DNA from: Rhizobium rhizoryzae
GTDB taxonomy: Bacteria > Pseudomonadota > Alphaproteobacteria > Rhizobiales > Rhizobiaceae
Reading direction: 5' to 3'
DNA: 64,000 bases
Assembly: GCF_011046895.1 (NCBI RefSeq)
Contig: NZ_CP049250.1
Span: forward strand, 1,462,501-1,526,500
Below the pieces are notes generated by a model, which searched no databases, was not told where the DNA came from, and was given only the letters and a program-made list of their open reading frames with translations. This document shows positions 30,746 to 39,985 of this stretch, in pieces (position 1 is the first letter of the stretch; each line of letters begins with the position of its first letter). A program made the position numbers and the translations under genes.

Positions 30746-32124
30746 GCGAGGCAAAGCGCATTGCCGTTCTCGATATCGGCAAGACCAATGCCAAGGTGCT
30801 GGTGCTGGATTGTGCGAGTGGCGAAGAGCTTGATGTGCGCCGTCGTCCAAACAAGGTGATCGCGGCTGATCCCTATCCCCATTACGATATCGAAGGGCTG
30901 TGGCAGTTCTTCCGTAATGCTCTCCAGGATTTGAGCCGTTCTCCCGGCTTTGACGCCATTTCCATCACCACCCACGGCGCGTCTGGCGTGCTGTTGAATG
31001 CCGCGGGTGCTCTGGCGCTGCCGGTGCTGGATTATGAACATGAATACCCGGAACACATCCGCACTGCCTATGCGGCACTGCGCCCGCCCTTTTTGGAAAC
31101 CTTCTCGCCCGCTTTGTCGATGGGGTTGAACCTGGGTGCCCAGATCCATTTCCAGAAGGTCGCGTTTCCGGCAGAGTTCGCCAAGGTTGCGACGATCCTT
31201 ACCTATCCGCAATACTGGGCTTACCGATTGACGGGCGTTGCGGTAAACGAGGCAACCTCGCTTGGATGCCATACGGATCTGTGGCAGCCGGGCAGGGGCA
31301 CGTTTTCTTCGCTGGTGGATCGGCTGGATATCCGGGACAAGATGGCTCCGATCCGATCCGCCTTCGACGCGCTGGGACCGGTGAGACCGGAGCTGGTGGC
31401 GGAACTCGGGCTTCAACAGCCGGTGCCGGTCTACTGCGGCATTCACGATTCCAACGCGTCACTCTTGCCGCATCTGGTGGATCGCGAAGCTCCCTTTGCC
31501 GTGGTTTCAACAGGAACATGGGTGATCAATTTCGCCGTGGGTGGTGATCTGGAACATCTCGATCCCGCCCGCGATACGCTTGCCAATGTCGATGCCTATG
31601 GCCGCGCCGTGCCATCCTCCCGTTTCATGGGCGGTCGCGAATTCGAACTGCTGACGGCACAGCTGGGACCGCTGGATCTGGATGCGGCCTTCGCCGCCCT
31701 GCCTGCCGTGCTGGAAAAGCGCCTGTCGCTTATGCCGAACCTCGCCTCAGGTTCCGGCCCCTATCCGGGTCTCAAAGGCCAGTGGCTGAATACAGACTGT
31801 GCCTCTGTTCACGAGAAATGGGCGGCGGCCTGTCTTTATCTGGCGCTGATGACCGAGACCTGCCTCGGCCTGATCGGTGCCAAAGGTCCGGCTCTGGTGG
31901 AAGGGCCGTTTGCCTCCAATCCTGTTTATCTGGAGGCTTTGCAGGCCCTGCTCGGGCGTCAGGTCATTTCCGTTTCCGGGTCTACAGGCACTAGCCAGGG
32001 GGCCGGGCTTCTGGCGGGCGTGAAGCTTTCCGCGCACTTGAAGGAAATCGTTAGCCGTCTCGATAAGGGTACGGTGCAGGCCTATGCGGCTGACTGGAAG
32101 GCAAAAATAAGGGCCGCGAGTTAG
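30742..32124 (+). CDS. rhaK: Rhamnulokinase (FGGY family)
   Basis: A 460-residue kinase of the FGGY fold that phosphorylates L-rhamnulose. N-terminal phosphate loop [17 protein letters not shown] (8-24), [13 protein letters not shown] in the middle, [12 protein letters not shown] and a C-terminal [14 protein letters not shown]. It belongs to the shorter rhizobial RhaK group, not the enteric RhaB type. In R. leguminosarum, rhamnose import through RhaSTPQ was reported to need RhaK, so it may also act in transport. Last gene of the rightward unit. Confidence 0.92.
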   Translation: MSEAKRIAVLDIGKTNAKVLVLDCASGEELDVRRRPNKVIAADPYPHYDIEGLWQFFRNALQDLSRSPGFDAISITTHGASGVLLNAAGALALPVLDYEHEYPEHIRTAYAALRPPFLETFSPALSMGLNLGAQIHFQKVAFPAEFAKVATILTYPQYWAYRLTGVAVNEATSLGCHTDLWQPGRGTFSSLVDRLDIRDKMAPIRSAFDALGPVRPELVAELGLQQPVPVYCGIHDSNASLLPHLVDREAPFAVVSTGTWVINFAVGGDLEHLDPARDTLANVDAYGRAVPSSRFMGGREFELLTAQLGPLDLDAAFAALPAVLEKRLSLMPNLASGSGPYPGLKGQWLNTDCASVHEKWAAACLYLALMTETCLGLIGAKGPALVEGPFASNPVYLEALQALLGRQVISVSGSTGTSQGAGLLAGVKLSAHLKEIVSRLDKGTVQAYAADWKAKIRAAS

Positions 32125-32132
32125 GCGGCCCT
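32110..32132. terminator. Hairpin at the convergent rhaK/idhA ends
   Basis: AGGGCCGC (32110-32117) pairs with GCGGCCCT (32125-32132) around a loop that contains the rhaK stop codon (TAG, 32122-32124). There is no strong T run; it probably limits transcription from both sides between rhaK and the leftward idhA gene. Confidence 0.5.
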
Positions 32133-32155
32133 CACATTCATCCAGTTCTATCTGA

Positions 32156-33145
32156 TCAGAGCGCGACAGCCGCGCCCGTCTGTGCGGACTTCAGCGCTGC
32201 ATCGGCAAGCTTCAGGGCAATCAGGCCATCTTCAGCGGAAGGCGAAGCGGCAGCGCCGTTCTCAACCGTATCGATGAAAGCCTTGATCTCAGCTGCATAG
32301 GCTTCCGTGTAGCGCGTCATGAAGAAATCATGCAGCGGCGGGCGGGTGTAACCATCCTTGTTGGCGACTTCGATGGAAACAGGACGCTGATTTTCCGCAG
32401 CAACCGAACCCAGCGAGCCATGCACTTCGATGCGCTGGTCATAGCCATAGGTTGCGCGACGCGAGTTGGAGATCACCGCCTGACGACCGCTGGCCGTGGT
32501 GAGGATCAGGCTCGCGCTATCGTAATCGCCTGCTTCGCCGATCTTTGGATCGACCAGAACGGCACCGGTTGCAAACACGGACTTGATCTCTTCGCCCAGC
32601 AGGAAGCGTGCCATGTCCAGATCGTGGATGGTCATGTCGCGGAAAATGCCACCGGACACTTTGATGTATTCGACCGGCGGTGCGCCCGGATCGCGGCTGG
32701 TGATTGTCACCATCTCGACCTTGCCGATGCTGCCCTTGTCGATTTCCTTGCGAACCGCCTGGAAATGCGGGTCGAAGCGGCGGTTGAAGCCGAGCATGAC
32801 CTTGGCCCCGGTTTCCTTCACCACGTCGATGCAGGCTTGCGCACGGGCAACATCCAGATCGATCGGCTTTTCGCAGAAGATCGCCTTGCCGGCGCGGGCG
32901 AACTTTTCGATCAGGTCCGCATGCGTGTTGGTGGGGGTGCAGATGATGACCGCGTCCACATCCTTGTTGGCCAGCACAGCGTCAATGGTGCTGACTTCGG
33001 CGCCTGCCTCATCGGCAATGGCCTTTGCGGCCGCTTCCATGGCGTCCACGACAGCCACGAGCTTTGCGCGAGGATCGGACGCAATCGCCTTTGCATGCAC
33101 CTTGCCGATACGTCCTGCACCGAGCAGGGCCAATCTCGTCACCAT
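32156..33145 (-). CDS. idhA: Myo-inositol 2-dehydrogenase
   Basis: A 329-residue NAD-dependent dehydrogenase of the Gfo/Idh/MocA family that oxidises myo-inositol to 2-keto-myo-inositol (scyllo-inosose). Rossmann loop GAGRIGKVHA (8-17), the CEKPID motif with catalytic Lys near 95, GFNRRFDPHF and the SGGIFRDMTIHDLDMARF segment with the catalytic Asp/His pair. GGAGGAG fixes ATG 33145. It lies divergent to iolR, next to the rest of the inositol genes, which supports inositol over other polyols. Confidence 0.9.
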   Translation of the reverse strand: MVTRLALLGAGRIGKVHAKAIASDPRAKLVAVVDAMEAAAKAIADEAGAEVSTIDAVLANKDVDAVIICTPTNTHADLIEKFARAGKAIFCEKPIDLDVARAQACIDVVKETGAKVMLGFNRRFDPHFQAVRKEIDKGSIGKVEMVTITSRDPGAPPVEYIKVSGGIFRDMTIHDLDMARFLLGEEIKSVFATGAVLVDPKIGEAGDYDSASLILTTASGRQAVISNSRRATYGYDQRIEVHGSLGSVAAENQRPVSIEVANKDGYTRPPLHDFFMTRYTEAYAAEIKAFIDTVENGAAASPSAEDGLIALKLADAALKSAQTGAAVAL

Positions 33146-33183
33146 GGGGTTCTCCTCCACTTGATATGTCGATAGAATTTTTG

Positions 33184-33211
33184 TTCCAAACGCGTTTGGA
33201 ATATCTGTTCC
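33184..33211. promoter_or_regulatory. Palindromes between idhA and iolR, probable IolR site
   Basis: TTCCAAACGCGTTTGGAA (33184-33201) is a perfect 18-base palindrome, and overlapping it GGAA-TATCTG-TTCC (33198-33211) fits GGAA-N6-TTCC, the motif I recall as reported for IolR of Sinorhizobium meliloti. It lies between the divergent idhA and iolR genes, so it could govern both. Confidence 0.7.
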
Positions 33212-33264
33212 ATTTTGCTAGAGTGTAGCCATATTTATGTCAAGCGTAGAAAAGGGACGATTGA

Positions 33265-34080
33265 ATGGCGGAGGGTGGGGCACCGGCGAGTGTGGTGGAA
33301 TTCGAGGAAAAGCTTCTGGAAGTCTCGGCCTCTTTGCCCAAGCGCTTGAAGCAGTGCGCAGACTATGTGGCGGCCAATACAGACCGCATTGCCGTGTCGA
33401 CCGTTGCCGAAATGGCGGAAGCGGCGGGCGTTCAACCCTCGGCCTTCATGCGGTTCTGTCAGATCATGGGCTTTTCCGGTTATTCGGAAATGCAGCGGCT
33501 GTTTCGCGAAAACTACGTGGGCGGCTGGCCGGATTATTCCACCCGGCTCGACCATCTAAGGGACATGGGCGAGCATAGCGGTCCGCGCCTTCTTGCGGAG
33601 TTCGTCGAGGCTGGACGGGCTTCACTGGAAAATCTGCTGAAATCCGTTGATCCTCAGGCGCTTGAGGATGCGGTGGAAACGCTCGCGGGCGCCAATCTTG
33701 TGCATATCATCGGTCTGCGCCGGTCGTTTCCGGTCGCCAGTTACATCGCCTATGCGCTGGAAAAAATGCAGGTGCCTGCCATGCTGCACAGTGTCGCAGG
33801 CAGGCTGGATAGTTCCGCCGCTATTCGTCCGGGCGATGCGCTGCTCGCCATCACCTTCTCGCCCTATTCGGCTGAAACACTGGATCTGGTGGAGGCTGTG
33901 CGGGCGCGGGGCGTGCCCGTGGTGGCGCTGACAGATACCTCCGTCAATCCGCTTCGCAAGATGGGTGCGACGATCCTCACCGTCTCGGAAGTGGATTTCG
34001 GGGCGTTTCGTTCGCTGTCTGCCACACTCTGTGTCGCCATCGCGCTGTCGGCAGCAGTCGGAGCAAAACGCAAAAACTGA
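33265..34080 (+). CDS. iolR: RpiR-family regulator of inositol catabolism
   Basis: A 271-residue regulator. N-terminal RpiR helix-turn-helix (residues about 15-85, with VSTVAEMAEAAGVQPSAFMRFCQ) and a C-terminal SIS sugar-phosphate domain (about 115-265, with HIIGLRRSFPVASYIAYAL and LLAITFSPYSAETLDLVE). In S. meliloti the homologous IolR represses iol genes until an inositol breakdown product appears. It stands 113 bases upstream of iolC on the same strand, opposite idhA. The ATG follows a weak purine-rich stretch (AAAGGGACG). Confidence 0.9.
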   Translation: MAEGGAPASVVEFEEKLLEVSASLPKRLKQCADYVAANTDRIAVSTVAEMAEAAGVQPSAFMRFCQIMGFSGYSEMQRLFRENYVGGWPDYSTRLDHLRDMGEHSGPRLLAEFVEAGRASLENLLKSVDPQALEDAVETLAGANLVHIIGLRRSFPVASYIAYALEKMQVPAMLHSVAGRLDSSAAIRPGDALLAITFSPYSAETLDLVEAVRARGVPVVALTDTSVNPLRKMGATILTVSEVDFGAFRSLSATLCVAIALSAAVGAKRKN

Positions 34081-34106
34081 ATATTCGTATTGAAAGCGTC
34101 AAAAAT

Positions 34107-34120
34107 AGAATTTATAGTCC
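34107..34120. promoter_or_regulatory. Degenerate IolR-like site before iolC
   Basis: AGAA-TTTATA-GTCC matches GGAA-N6-TTCC at six of eight positions, and the flanks (TTTT/AAAA type) resemble the better site before iolR. It lies in the 113-base gap between iolR and iolC. Weak on its own. Confidence 0.3.
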
Positions 34121-34193
34121 AAAATAACTGATCGGCACGGGAGGTGCCGTCGCGCTGACTTAAAGCGCCATCTGCGGCCAAAGGGAGGGCCTC

Positions 34194-36137
34194 TTGAAGC
34201 CACTCGACGTGATTACCATCGGACGCTCGTCCGTAGATCTTTATGGCGCCCAGGTGGGTGGTCGTCTGGAGGATATGTCCTCCTTCAACAAATATATTGG
34301 CGGCTCTCCGACGAATATTGCGGCCGGGGCTGCGCGGCTTGGCCTGAAAAGCGCTTTGATTACCCGTGTCGGTAACGAGCATATGGGCCGCTTCATCCGC
34401 GAACAGCTTGTGCGCGAAGGCGTGGATGTGCGCGGCGTCGTCACCGACCCGGAACGCCTGACGGCGCTGGTGCTGCTGGGCATCCGTGACGAGAACCAGT
34501 TTCCGCTGATCTTCTACCGCGAAAACTGCGCTGACATGGCGCTCTGCGAAGACGATATCGACCCGGCCTTCATCGCAGAATCCCGCTGCATCACGGTCAC
34601 CGGAACGCATCTTTCGCACACCCGCACGGAAGCGGCTGTGATGAAGGCGCTGAAGCTGGCGCGCGAACATGGCGCCCAGACGGCACTCGACATCGATTAC
34701 CGCCCGAACCTCTGGGGTGTGGCGGGCCATGGCGATGGCGAAAGTCGTTTCGTGGAATCGGCCAAGGTCACCGCCAAGCTACAAAGCACGCTGCATCTGT
34801 TCGACCTGATCGTCGGCACGGAAGAAGAGTTTCATATCGCGGGCGGCTCCACCGATACGCTGGAAGCGCTGCGCGCCGTGCGCCAGGTGTCCAAGGCAGC
34901 ACTTGTGTGCAAGCGCGGGCCCATGGGCGCTGCCGTCTTTGAAGGCGAGATCCCCGATAGCCTCGACAAGGGTCAGACCGGCCCCGGCTTCCCGATCGAG
35001 GTCTTCAACGTGCTGGGTGCGGGCGATGGCTTCATGGCGGGCCTGCTGAAGGGCTGGCTGACGGGTGAGGATTGGCCAACGGCGCTGAAATATGCCAATG
35101 CCTGCGGTGCTTTTGCCGTATCGCGCCATGGCTGCACGCCCGCTTATCCGAGCTGGGAAGAGCTTCAATATTTCTTCAAAACCGGAATCAAGAACAAGGC
35201 GCTGCGCAAGGATGCAGCCCTTGAGCAGGTTCACTGGTCCACCAACCGCAAGGGCGACTGGTCTACCATGCGGGTGTTCGCTTTCGATCACCGCATGCAG
35301 CTGGAAGCCATGGCGGAAGAGGCGGGCGTCCCGACGGATCGTATCGGTGCCTTCAAGAAGCTCTGCTTGCAGGCTGCCACCTCCGTGGCTGGCGGAGAGC
35401 GCGGTTACGGCATCCTCTGCGATGGCCGCCTCGGCAAGGAAGCGCTTTATGCCGCAGCCGGAACGGGCCTCTGGATCGGTCGTCCTGCCGAATGGCCGGG
35501 CTCACGCCCGCTGACGCTGGAGCCGGAACTGGGCCTCGATTGCGGTGGCTTGAGCGAATGGGCTGCCGAACATGTGGTGAAGGTGCTCTGCTTCTATCAT
35601 CCCGACGATACGGCCGAGGTGAAGGAAAAACAGGAAGAGACGGTGAAGCGCCTGTTCGAAGCCTCGCGCCGCAACCGCCTTGAATTCCTGCTGGAAGTCA
35701 TTCCGTCCAAGGTTGGCGCTATCGATGACGAGACGACGGCGAAGATCATTGATCGCTTCTATGAGATCGGCGTCTATCCCGATTGGTGGAAGCTGGAGCC
35801 GATGAAGACGAATGCTGCCTGGGCCAATGCCTGTGCTGCGGTAGAACGTCACGATACGCATACCCGTGGCATCGTGGTATTGGGTCTGGATGCCCCGCAG
35901 GCAGAGCTTGAGGAGAGCTTTGCGCTTGCCGCCGGTTTCGATCTGGTCAAGGGTTTTGCAGTTGGCCGCACCATCTTCGGCGATGCTGCCCGCAAGTGGC
36001 TCTCCGGTCAGATCAGCGATGAGGCCGCCGTGGAGGATATGGTGGCACGCTACAAGAGCCTGTGCGCGGTGTGGGATAGAGCTCGCGCCGAAGCCAAGGC
36101 CGAAGCTGTCAAAGGAACAGTGGGAGGAAAGGCATGA
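34194..36137 (+). CDS. iolC: 5-dehydro-2-deoxygluconokinase, DUF2090 fusion
   Basis: A 647-residue protein. Residues about 1-325 are a PfkB-type sugar kinase (IGRSSVDLYGAQVGG, GGSPTNIAAGAARLG, and the GAGDGFMAGL anion-hole motif near 280) that phosphorylates 5-dehydro-2-deoxy-D-gluconate. Residues about 340-640 are a DUF2090 domain (VFAFDHRMQLEAMAEEAG at its start), an aldolase-like fold attached to IolC in many proteobacteria. TTG start at 34194, behind AGGGAGGG. A separate IolJ aldolase is not in the window; the fused domain may do that step. Overlaps iolD by four bases. Confidence 0.92.
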   Translation: MKPLDVITIGRSSVDLYGAQVGGRLEDMSSFNKYIGGSPTNIAAGAARLGLKSALITRVGNEHMGRFIREQLVREGVDVRGVVTDPERLTALVLLGIRDENQFPLIFYRENCADMALCEDDIDPAFIAESRCITVTGTHLSHTRTEAAVMKALKLAREHGAQTALDIDYRPNLWGVAGHGDGESRFVESAKVTAKLQSTLHLFDLIVGTEEEFHIAGGSTDTLEALRAVRQVSKAALVCKRGPMGAAVFEGEIPDSLDKGQTGPGFPIEVFNVLGAGDGFMAGLLKGWLTGEDWPTALKYANACGAFAVSRHGCTPAYPSWEELQYFFKTGIKNKALRKDAALEQVHWSTNRKGDWSTMRVFAFDHRMQLEAMAEEAGVPTDRIGAFKKLCLQAATSVAGGERGYGILCDGRLGKEALYAAAGTGLWIGRPAEWPGSRPLTLEPELGLDCGGLSEWAAEHVVKVLCFYHPDDTAEVKEKQEETVKRLFEASRRNRLEFLLEVIPSKVGAIDDETTAKIIDRFYEIGVYPDWWKLEPMKTNAAWANACAAVERHDTHTRGIVVLGLDAPQAELEESFALAAGFDLVKGFAVGRTIFGDAARKWLSGQISDEAAVEDMVARYKSLCAVWDRARAEAKAEAVKGTVGGKA

Positions 36138-37954
36138 AAACGATCCGTCTAACGGCGGCGCAGGCACTTGTGCGCTACCTTGCCAATCAGCTGAATGAGG
36201 ATGGCGTTCCCTATATCGCCGGTGTCTGGGCCATCTTTGGCCACGGCAATGTGGCCGGTCTAGGCGAAGCGCTCTACGGCATTCGCGAGGAACTGCCGAC
36301 CTATCGCGGTCAGAACGAGCAGAGCATGGCGCATGCGGCCATTGCTTATGCCAAGCAGCTTGGTCGACGTCGTGCCATGGCGGTCACGTCTTCCATCGGT
36401 CCCGGCGCACTGAATATGGTCACGGCTGCGGCACTTGCGCATGTCAACCGTCTGCCGGTTCTCTTCATTCCCGGCGACGTGTTTGCCAATCGTGGCCCCG
36501 ATCCGGTTCTCCAGCAGATCGAGGACTTCGAAGACGGCACGATTTCCGCCAATGATTGCTTCAAGCCGGTCAGCCGCTATTTCGACCGTATCGAGCGGCC
36601 TGAGCAGCTTCTGACGGCACTGCCGCGTGCCTTCCGCACCCTGACGGATCCAGCCGATTGCGGCCCTGTCACGCTCGCCTTCTGTCAGGATGTGCAAGCG
36701 GAGGCTTACGATTACCCGGAAAGCTTCTTCGCGAAAAAGACATGGCGCTTCCGCCGTCCAGAGCCGGATGTGGTGGAACTGGAAGCCGCTATCGCCGCCA
36801 TCAAGGCCGCGCAGAACCCTGTCATCGTCGCAGGCGGTGGCGTGCATTTCTCGGGTGCCACGGATACGCTGAAGAGCTTTGTCGAAAAACACCAGATTCC
36901 GGTTGTCGAAACGCAGGCCGGAAAGTCAGCGCTTGCCTGGGATCATGGCCTGAACTTCGGCCCCGTTGGTGTCACCGGCTGCGAAAGCGCGAACATTGTT
37001 TCGGAAAATGCCGACCTGGTGATGGGCGTCGGTACGCGTTTCCAGGATTTCACCACCGGTTCCTGGGCGCTGTTCAAGAACCCCAACCGCAAGATTCTGG
37101 CGCTGAATGTTCAGCCTTATGATAGCGCCAAGCATGATGCCATTCCGCTGGTCGCCGATGCCAAGGTCGGCCTTGAGAAGATTTCGGCGGCACTTGGCGA
37201 TCATCGCTTTGGCAGCCCCGATGCAGGCCTCAAGACCAGCTGGTTTGCCAAGGCGGATGCGGTGACTGCCGCACCTCAAGAAGCCAACACGCTGCCGACA
37301 GACATGCAGGTCATCGGTGCGGTTCAGCGCGCTTCGAGGGATAACACCGTCGTCATGTGTGCGGCGGGCACCATGCCCGGTGAGCTTCACCAGCTGTGGA
37401 AAGCCAAGCTGCCGCTCTCCTATCACATGGAATATGGCTTCTCCTGCATGGGTTATGAGATTGCCGGCGGCCTTGGTATCAAGATGGCGGAACCGGAGCG
37501 GGATGTCATCGTCATGGTGGGCGATGGCTCCTACATGATGATGAATTCGGAGCTTGCGACCGCCGTCGGCATGGGCGTGAAGATCACCGTCGTCATTACC
37601 GATAACCGGGGCTATGGCTGCATCAACCGGCTGCAGATGGGCACTGGCGGTGCAGAGTTCAACAACCTCTATGCCCATACGAATGTCAGCCCGATGGCAA
37701 TCGATTTTGCCGCCCACGCTGCTGCCATGGGCGCGAGATCCACAAAGGTTTCGTCCATCGCGGAACTGGAAACGGCGCTGGATTCGGCCCGTGAGGCAAC
37801 GCAGACAACGGTGATCGTCATCGATACGGACCCTTATCCGACACCGGGTGCGGGTGGCCATTGGTGGGATGTCGCCGTGCCGGAAGTCTCGGCCAGAGAA
37901 GAAGTCAACAAGGCGCGCGCCGCCTACGAAGCTGCCCTGAAGGAAAGAATGTAA
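36134..37954 (+). CDS. iolD: Trihydroxycyclohexane-1,2-dione hydrolase
   Basis: A 606-residue thiamine-diphosphate enzyme that opens the ring of 3D-trihydroxycyclohexane-1,2-dione to 5-deoxy-glucuronate. The N-terminal cofactor Glu is in [13 protein letters not shown]; the C-terminal ThDP/Mg motif starts [12 protein letters not shown] and ends at [10 protein letters not shown], the GDG-N pattern of the family. Length is normal (about 610). Overlaps the iolC stop by four bases; iolE follows after one base. Confidence 0.94.
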   Translation: MKTIRLTAAQALVRYLANQLNEDGVPYIAGVWAIFGHGNVAGLGEALYGIREELPTYRGQNEQSMAHAAIAYAKQLGRRRAMAVTSSIGPGALNMVTAAALAHVNRLPVLFIPGDVFANRGPDPVLQQIEDFEDGTISANDCFKPVSRYFDRIERPEQLLTALPRAFRTLTDPADCGPVTLAFCQDVQAEAYDYPESFFAKKTWRFRRPEPDVVELEAAIAAIKAAQNPVIVAGGGVHFSGATDTLKSFVEKHQIPVVETQAGKSALAWDHGLNFGPVGVTGCESANIVSENADLVMGVGTRFQDFTTGSWALFKNPNRKILALNVQPYDSAKHDAIPLVADAKVGLEKISAALGDHRFGSPDAGLKTSWFAKADAVTAAPQEANTLPTDMQVIGAVQRASRDNTVVMCAAGTMPGELHQLWKAKLPLSYHMEYGFSCMGYEIAGGLGIKMAEPERDVIVMVGDGSYMMMNSELATAVGMGVKITVVITDNRGYGCINRLQMGTGGAEFNNLYAHTNVSPMAIDFAAHAAAMGARSTKVSSIAELETALDSAREATQTTVIVIDTDPYPTPGAGGHWWDVAVPEVSAREEVNKARAAYEAALKERM

Positions 37955-37955
37955 G

Positions 37956-38849
37956 ATGATCCTCTTCGGTACAAACCCGATTGCCTGGTCCAATGATGAC
38001 GACCGTTCGCTCGGCGCGCATATTAGCCTGGAGCAGTGCCTGGATGAAACCGCCAAGATCGGTTTCGACGGCATCGAGAAGGGCCACAAGCTGCCGACCG
38101 ATCCGGCAGGCCTGAAATCCGTTCTGGAACCGCGCGGCCTCAAATTCGTCTCCGGCTGGCATTCTCTGAACCTGCTCACCAATACGGTTGAGGAAGAAAA
38201 GGCGGCCATGCAGCCTTTCCTCGATGTGCTGAAGGAAATGGGCTGCAAGGTCATCATCGTCTGCGAAACCTCCAACGCTATTCACGGTGCCGACGATACG
38301 GCGCTCGCCGACCGTCCGAAGCTGGCAGAAGCCGATTGGGCAAAGTTTGGCGCAGGCGTTGAGGCGCTGGCGGAATTTTCGGCCTCTCAGGGTATCTCGC
38401 TCGTCTACCATCACCACATGGGAACGGTGGTCGAGAGCGAAGAGGAAATCGACCTTCTGATGCAGCACACCGGCCCGCATGCCAAGCTGCTGCTCGATAC
38501 CGGTCATTGCTATTTCGGTGGCGGAAACCCGGAAGCGGTTGCGAAGAAATACATGCACCGCGTCGGCCATATCCATGCCAAGAACGTACGTCCTGTGATC
38601 GCAGAACAGGTTCGCAATGAGAAACTCTCCTTCCTCGAAGGCGTGCGCCGTGGCGTGTTCACCGTTCCGGGCGATGCCGAAGGTGGCGTCAACTTCCCGC
38701 CGGTTCTAAAAGTTGCCGCAGAGCATGGCTATGAGGGCTGGATCGTCATCGAGGCGGAACAGGACCCGGATGTCCGCAATCCGTTCGAATATCAGAGCCT
38801 CGGCTTGAAATCGCTGAAGGGCTTCGCCAAGGATGCGGGTCTGATTTAA
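37956..38849 (+). CDS. iolE: Inosose dehydratase
   Basis: A 297-residue TIM-barrel of the xylose-isomerase-like family that dehydrates 2-keto-myo-inositol. Metal-binding segments are visible: [26 protein letters not shown] with Asp and His, HIHAKNVRP, and [10 protein letters not shown] with the C-terminal Glu. The start ATG is one base after the iolD stop, so the two are probably coupled. The step sits between IdhA and IolD. Confidence 0.94.
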   Translation: MILFGTNPIAWSNDDDRSLGAHISLEQCLDETAKIGFDGIEKGHKLPTDPAGLKSVLEPRGLKFVSGWHSLNLLTNTVEEEKAAMQPFLDVLKEMGCKVIIVCETSNAIHGADDTALADRPKLAEADWAKFGAGVEALAEFSASQGISLVYHHHMGTVVESEEEIDLLMQHTGPHAKLLLDTGHCYFGGGNPEAVAKKYMHRVGHIHAKNVRPVIAEQVRNEKLSFLEGVRRGVFTVPGDAEGGVNFPPVLKVAAEHGYEGWIVIEAEQDPDVRNPFEYQSLGLKSLKGFAKDAGLI

Positions 38850-38863
38850 CCCTCGTTCCAAGG

Positions 38864-39118
38864 ATGAACACATTGAAACTGCTCGATCCCACGCATCCCT
38901 TCTACAAGCCCTTCTGGGTACGCATCCTGACAGTTGTGTTCCCGGCAGTCATGGCTTGTATCGAAGCCTATAATCAGTCGTGGGTTTGGGCACTCCTGTT
39001 CCTGGCTGTAGCTGGCTATGCGGCCTATGAACTTCTTATCATGTATGACCGTTCGATTGCGGAGGCGGAAGCCAAGAAGGCTGCCGCTCAAGCTCAGCGG
39101 GAAGGAGACGAGGAATGA
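38864..39118 (+). CDS. Small two-segment membrane protein in the iol operon
   Basis: An 84-residue protein with two hydrophobic segments (about 19-35 and 41-60) and a charged, Ala/Glu/Lys-rich C-terminal tail (about 65-84). I do not recognise a named family. It lies inside the iol operon, 14 bases after iolE, and its stop overlaps the iolB start by four bases, so it is expressed with inositol catabolism. It may be an accessory membrane factor; the sequence gives no function. Confidence 0.75.
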   Translation: MNTLKLLDPTHPFYKPFWVRILTVVFPAVMACIEAYNQSWVWALLFLAVAGYAAYELLIMYDRSIAEAEAKKAAAQAQREGDEE

Positions 39119-39924
39119 GAAATCTCTTGCGCAAGCCTTCTGGCACATCCGGCAAGGTGCATGACATCACGCCGGAAAGCGCCAATTGGGGATATGTGGG
39201 CTTCGGGCTCTATCACCTGAAGTCGGGTGAAAAGGCAGCGGAGCCGACAGGAGAGACCGAGGTGATCCTCGTTCTCGTGGAAGGCAAGGCGAAGATCTCC
39301 GGCTCGGGCAAAGACTTCGGTGAGCTTGGCGACCGCATGAACGTGTTCGAGAAAAAGCCGCCGCACTGCGTCTATGTTCCTGCCGGTTCCGACTGGACGG
39401 CAGAAGCGACGACGGATTGCACGCTCGCCATCTGCACAGCACCGGCCAAGCCTGGTCGTGAGGCGCAAGTCATCGGCCCGGCAGGCATCAACCTCACGGA
39501 GCGCGGCAAGGGCGCCAATACGCGCCATATCTTCCCGATTGCCATGGAAGATCGCGATGTCGCCGATAGCCTTCTGGTCACGGAAGTTTTCACACCGTCG
39601 GGCAACTGGTCGTCCTATCCGCCGCACCGGCACGATGAGGACAATTATCCGGAGATGACCTATCTGGAAGAGACCTACTATCACCGTCTCAACCCAGCCC
39701 AAGGCTTCGGTTTCCAGCGTGTTTTCACTGAAGACGGTTCGCTGGATGAAACCATGGCCGTGTCAAGCGGTGATGTCGTGTTGGTGCCGAAAGGCCATCA
39801 TCCGTGCGGCGCGCCTTACGGATATGAGATGTATTATCTCAACGTGATGGCTGGCCCGATGCGTAAATGGCGGTTCCAGAACCATCCCGACCATGACTGG
39901 ATCTTCAAACGCGACAATCCGTGA
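39115..39924 (+). CDS. iolB: 5-deoxy-glucuronate isomerase
   Basis: A 269-residue double cupin that isomerises 5-deoxy-D-glucuronate to 5-dehydro-2-deoxy-D-gluconate, the substrate of IolC. Cupin metal segments: SSYPPHRHDEDNYPEMTYLEE-type stretch near 165-180 with two His and a Glu, and VLVPKGHHPCGAPYGYEMYY near 225-240. Length is normal. Last gene of the operon, followed by a strong terminator. Confidence 0.94.
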   Translation: MRNLLRKPSGTSGKVHDITPESANWGYVGFGLYHLKSGEKAAEPTGETEVILVLVEGKAKISGSGKDFGELGDRMNVFEKKPPHCVYVPAGSDWTAEATTDCTLAICTAPAKPGREAQVIGPAGINLTERGKGANTRHIFPIAMEDRDVADSLLVTEVFTPSGNWSSYPPHRHDEDNYPEMTYLEETYYHRLNPAQGFGFQRVFTEDGSLDETMAVSSGDVVLVPKGHHPCGAPYGYEMYYLNVMAGPMRKWRFQNHPDHDWIFKRDNP

Positions 39925-39945
39925 TCCTCCTTCGGATTTCGCATC

Positions 39946-39985
39946 AAGGCCGGGTGGCTCTCCTCCGCCCGGCCTTTTCGTTTTT
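39946..39985 (+). terminator. Terminator of the iol operon
   Basis: AAGGCCGGG (39946-39954) and CCCGGCCTT (39968-39976) form a 9-pair stem, followed by TTCGTTTTT. It starts 22 bases after iolB and also separates it from the convergent peptidase gene. Confidence 0.85.

Noticed and set aside
36926-38275. A 449-codon leftward frame opposite iolD/iolE
   Set aside because: Antisense shadow of two well-conserved inositol genes.
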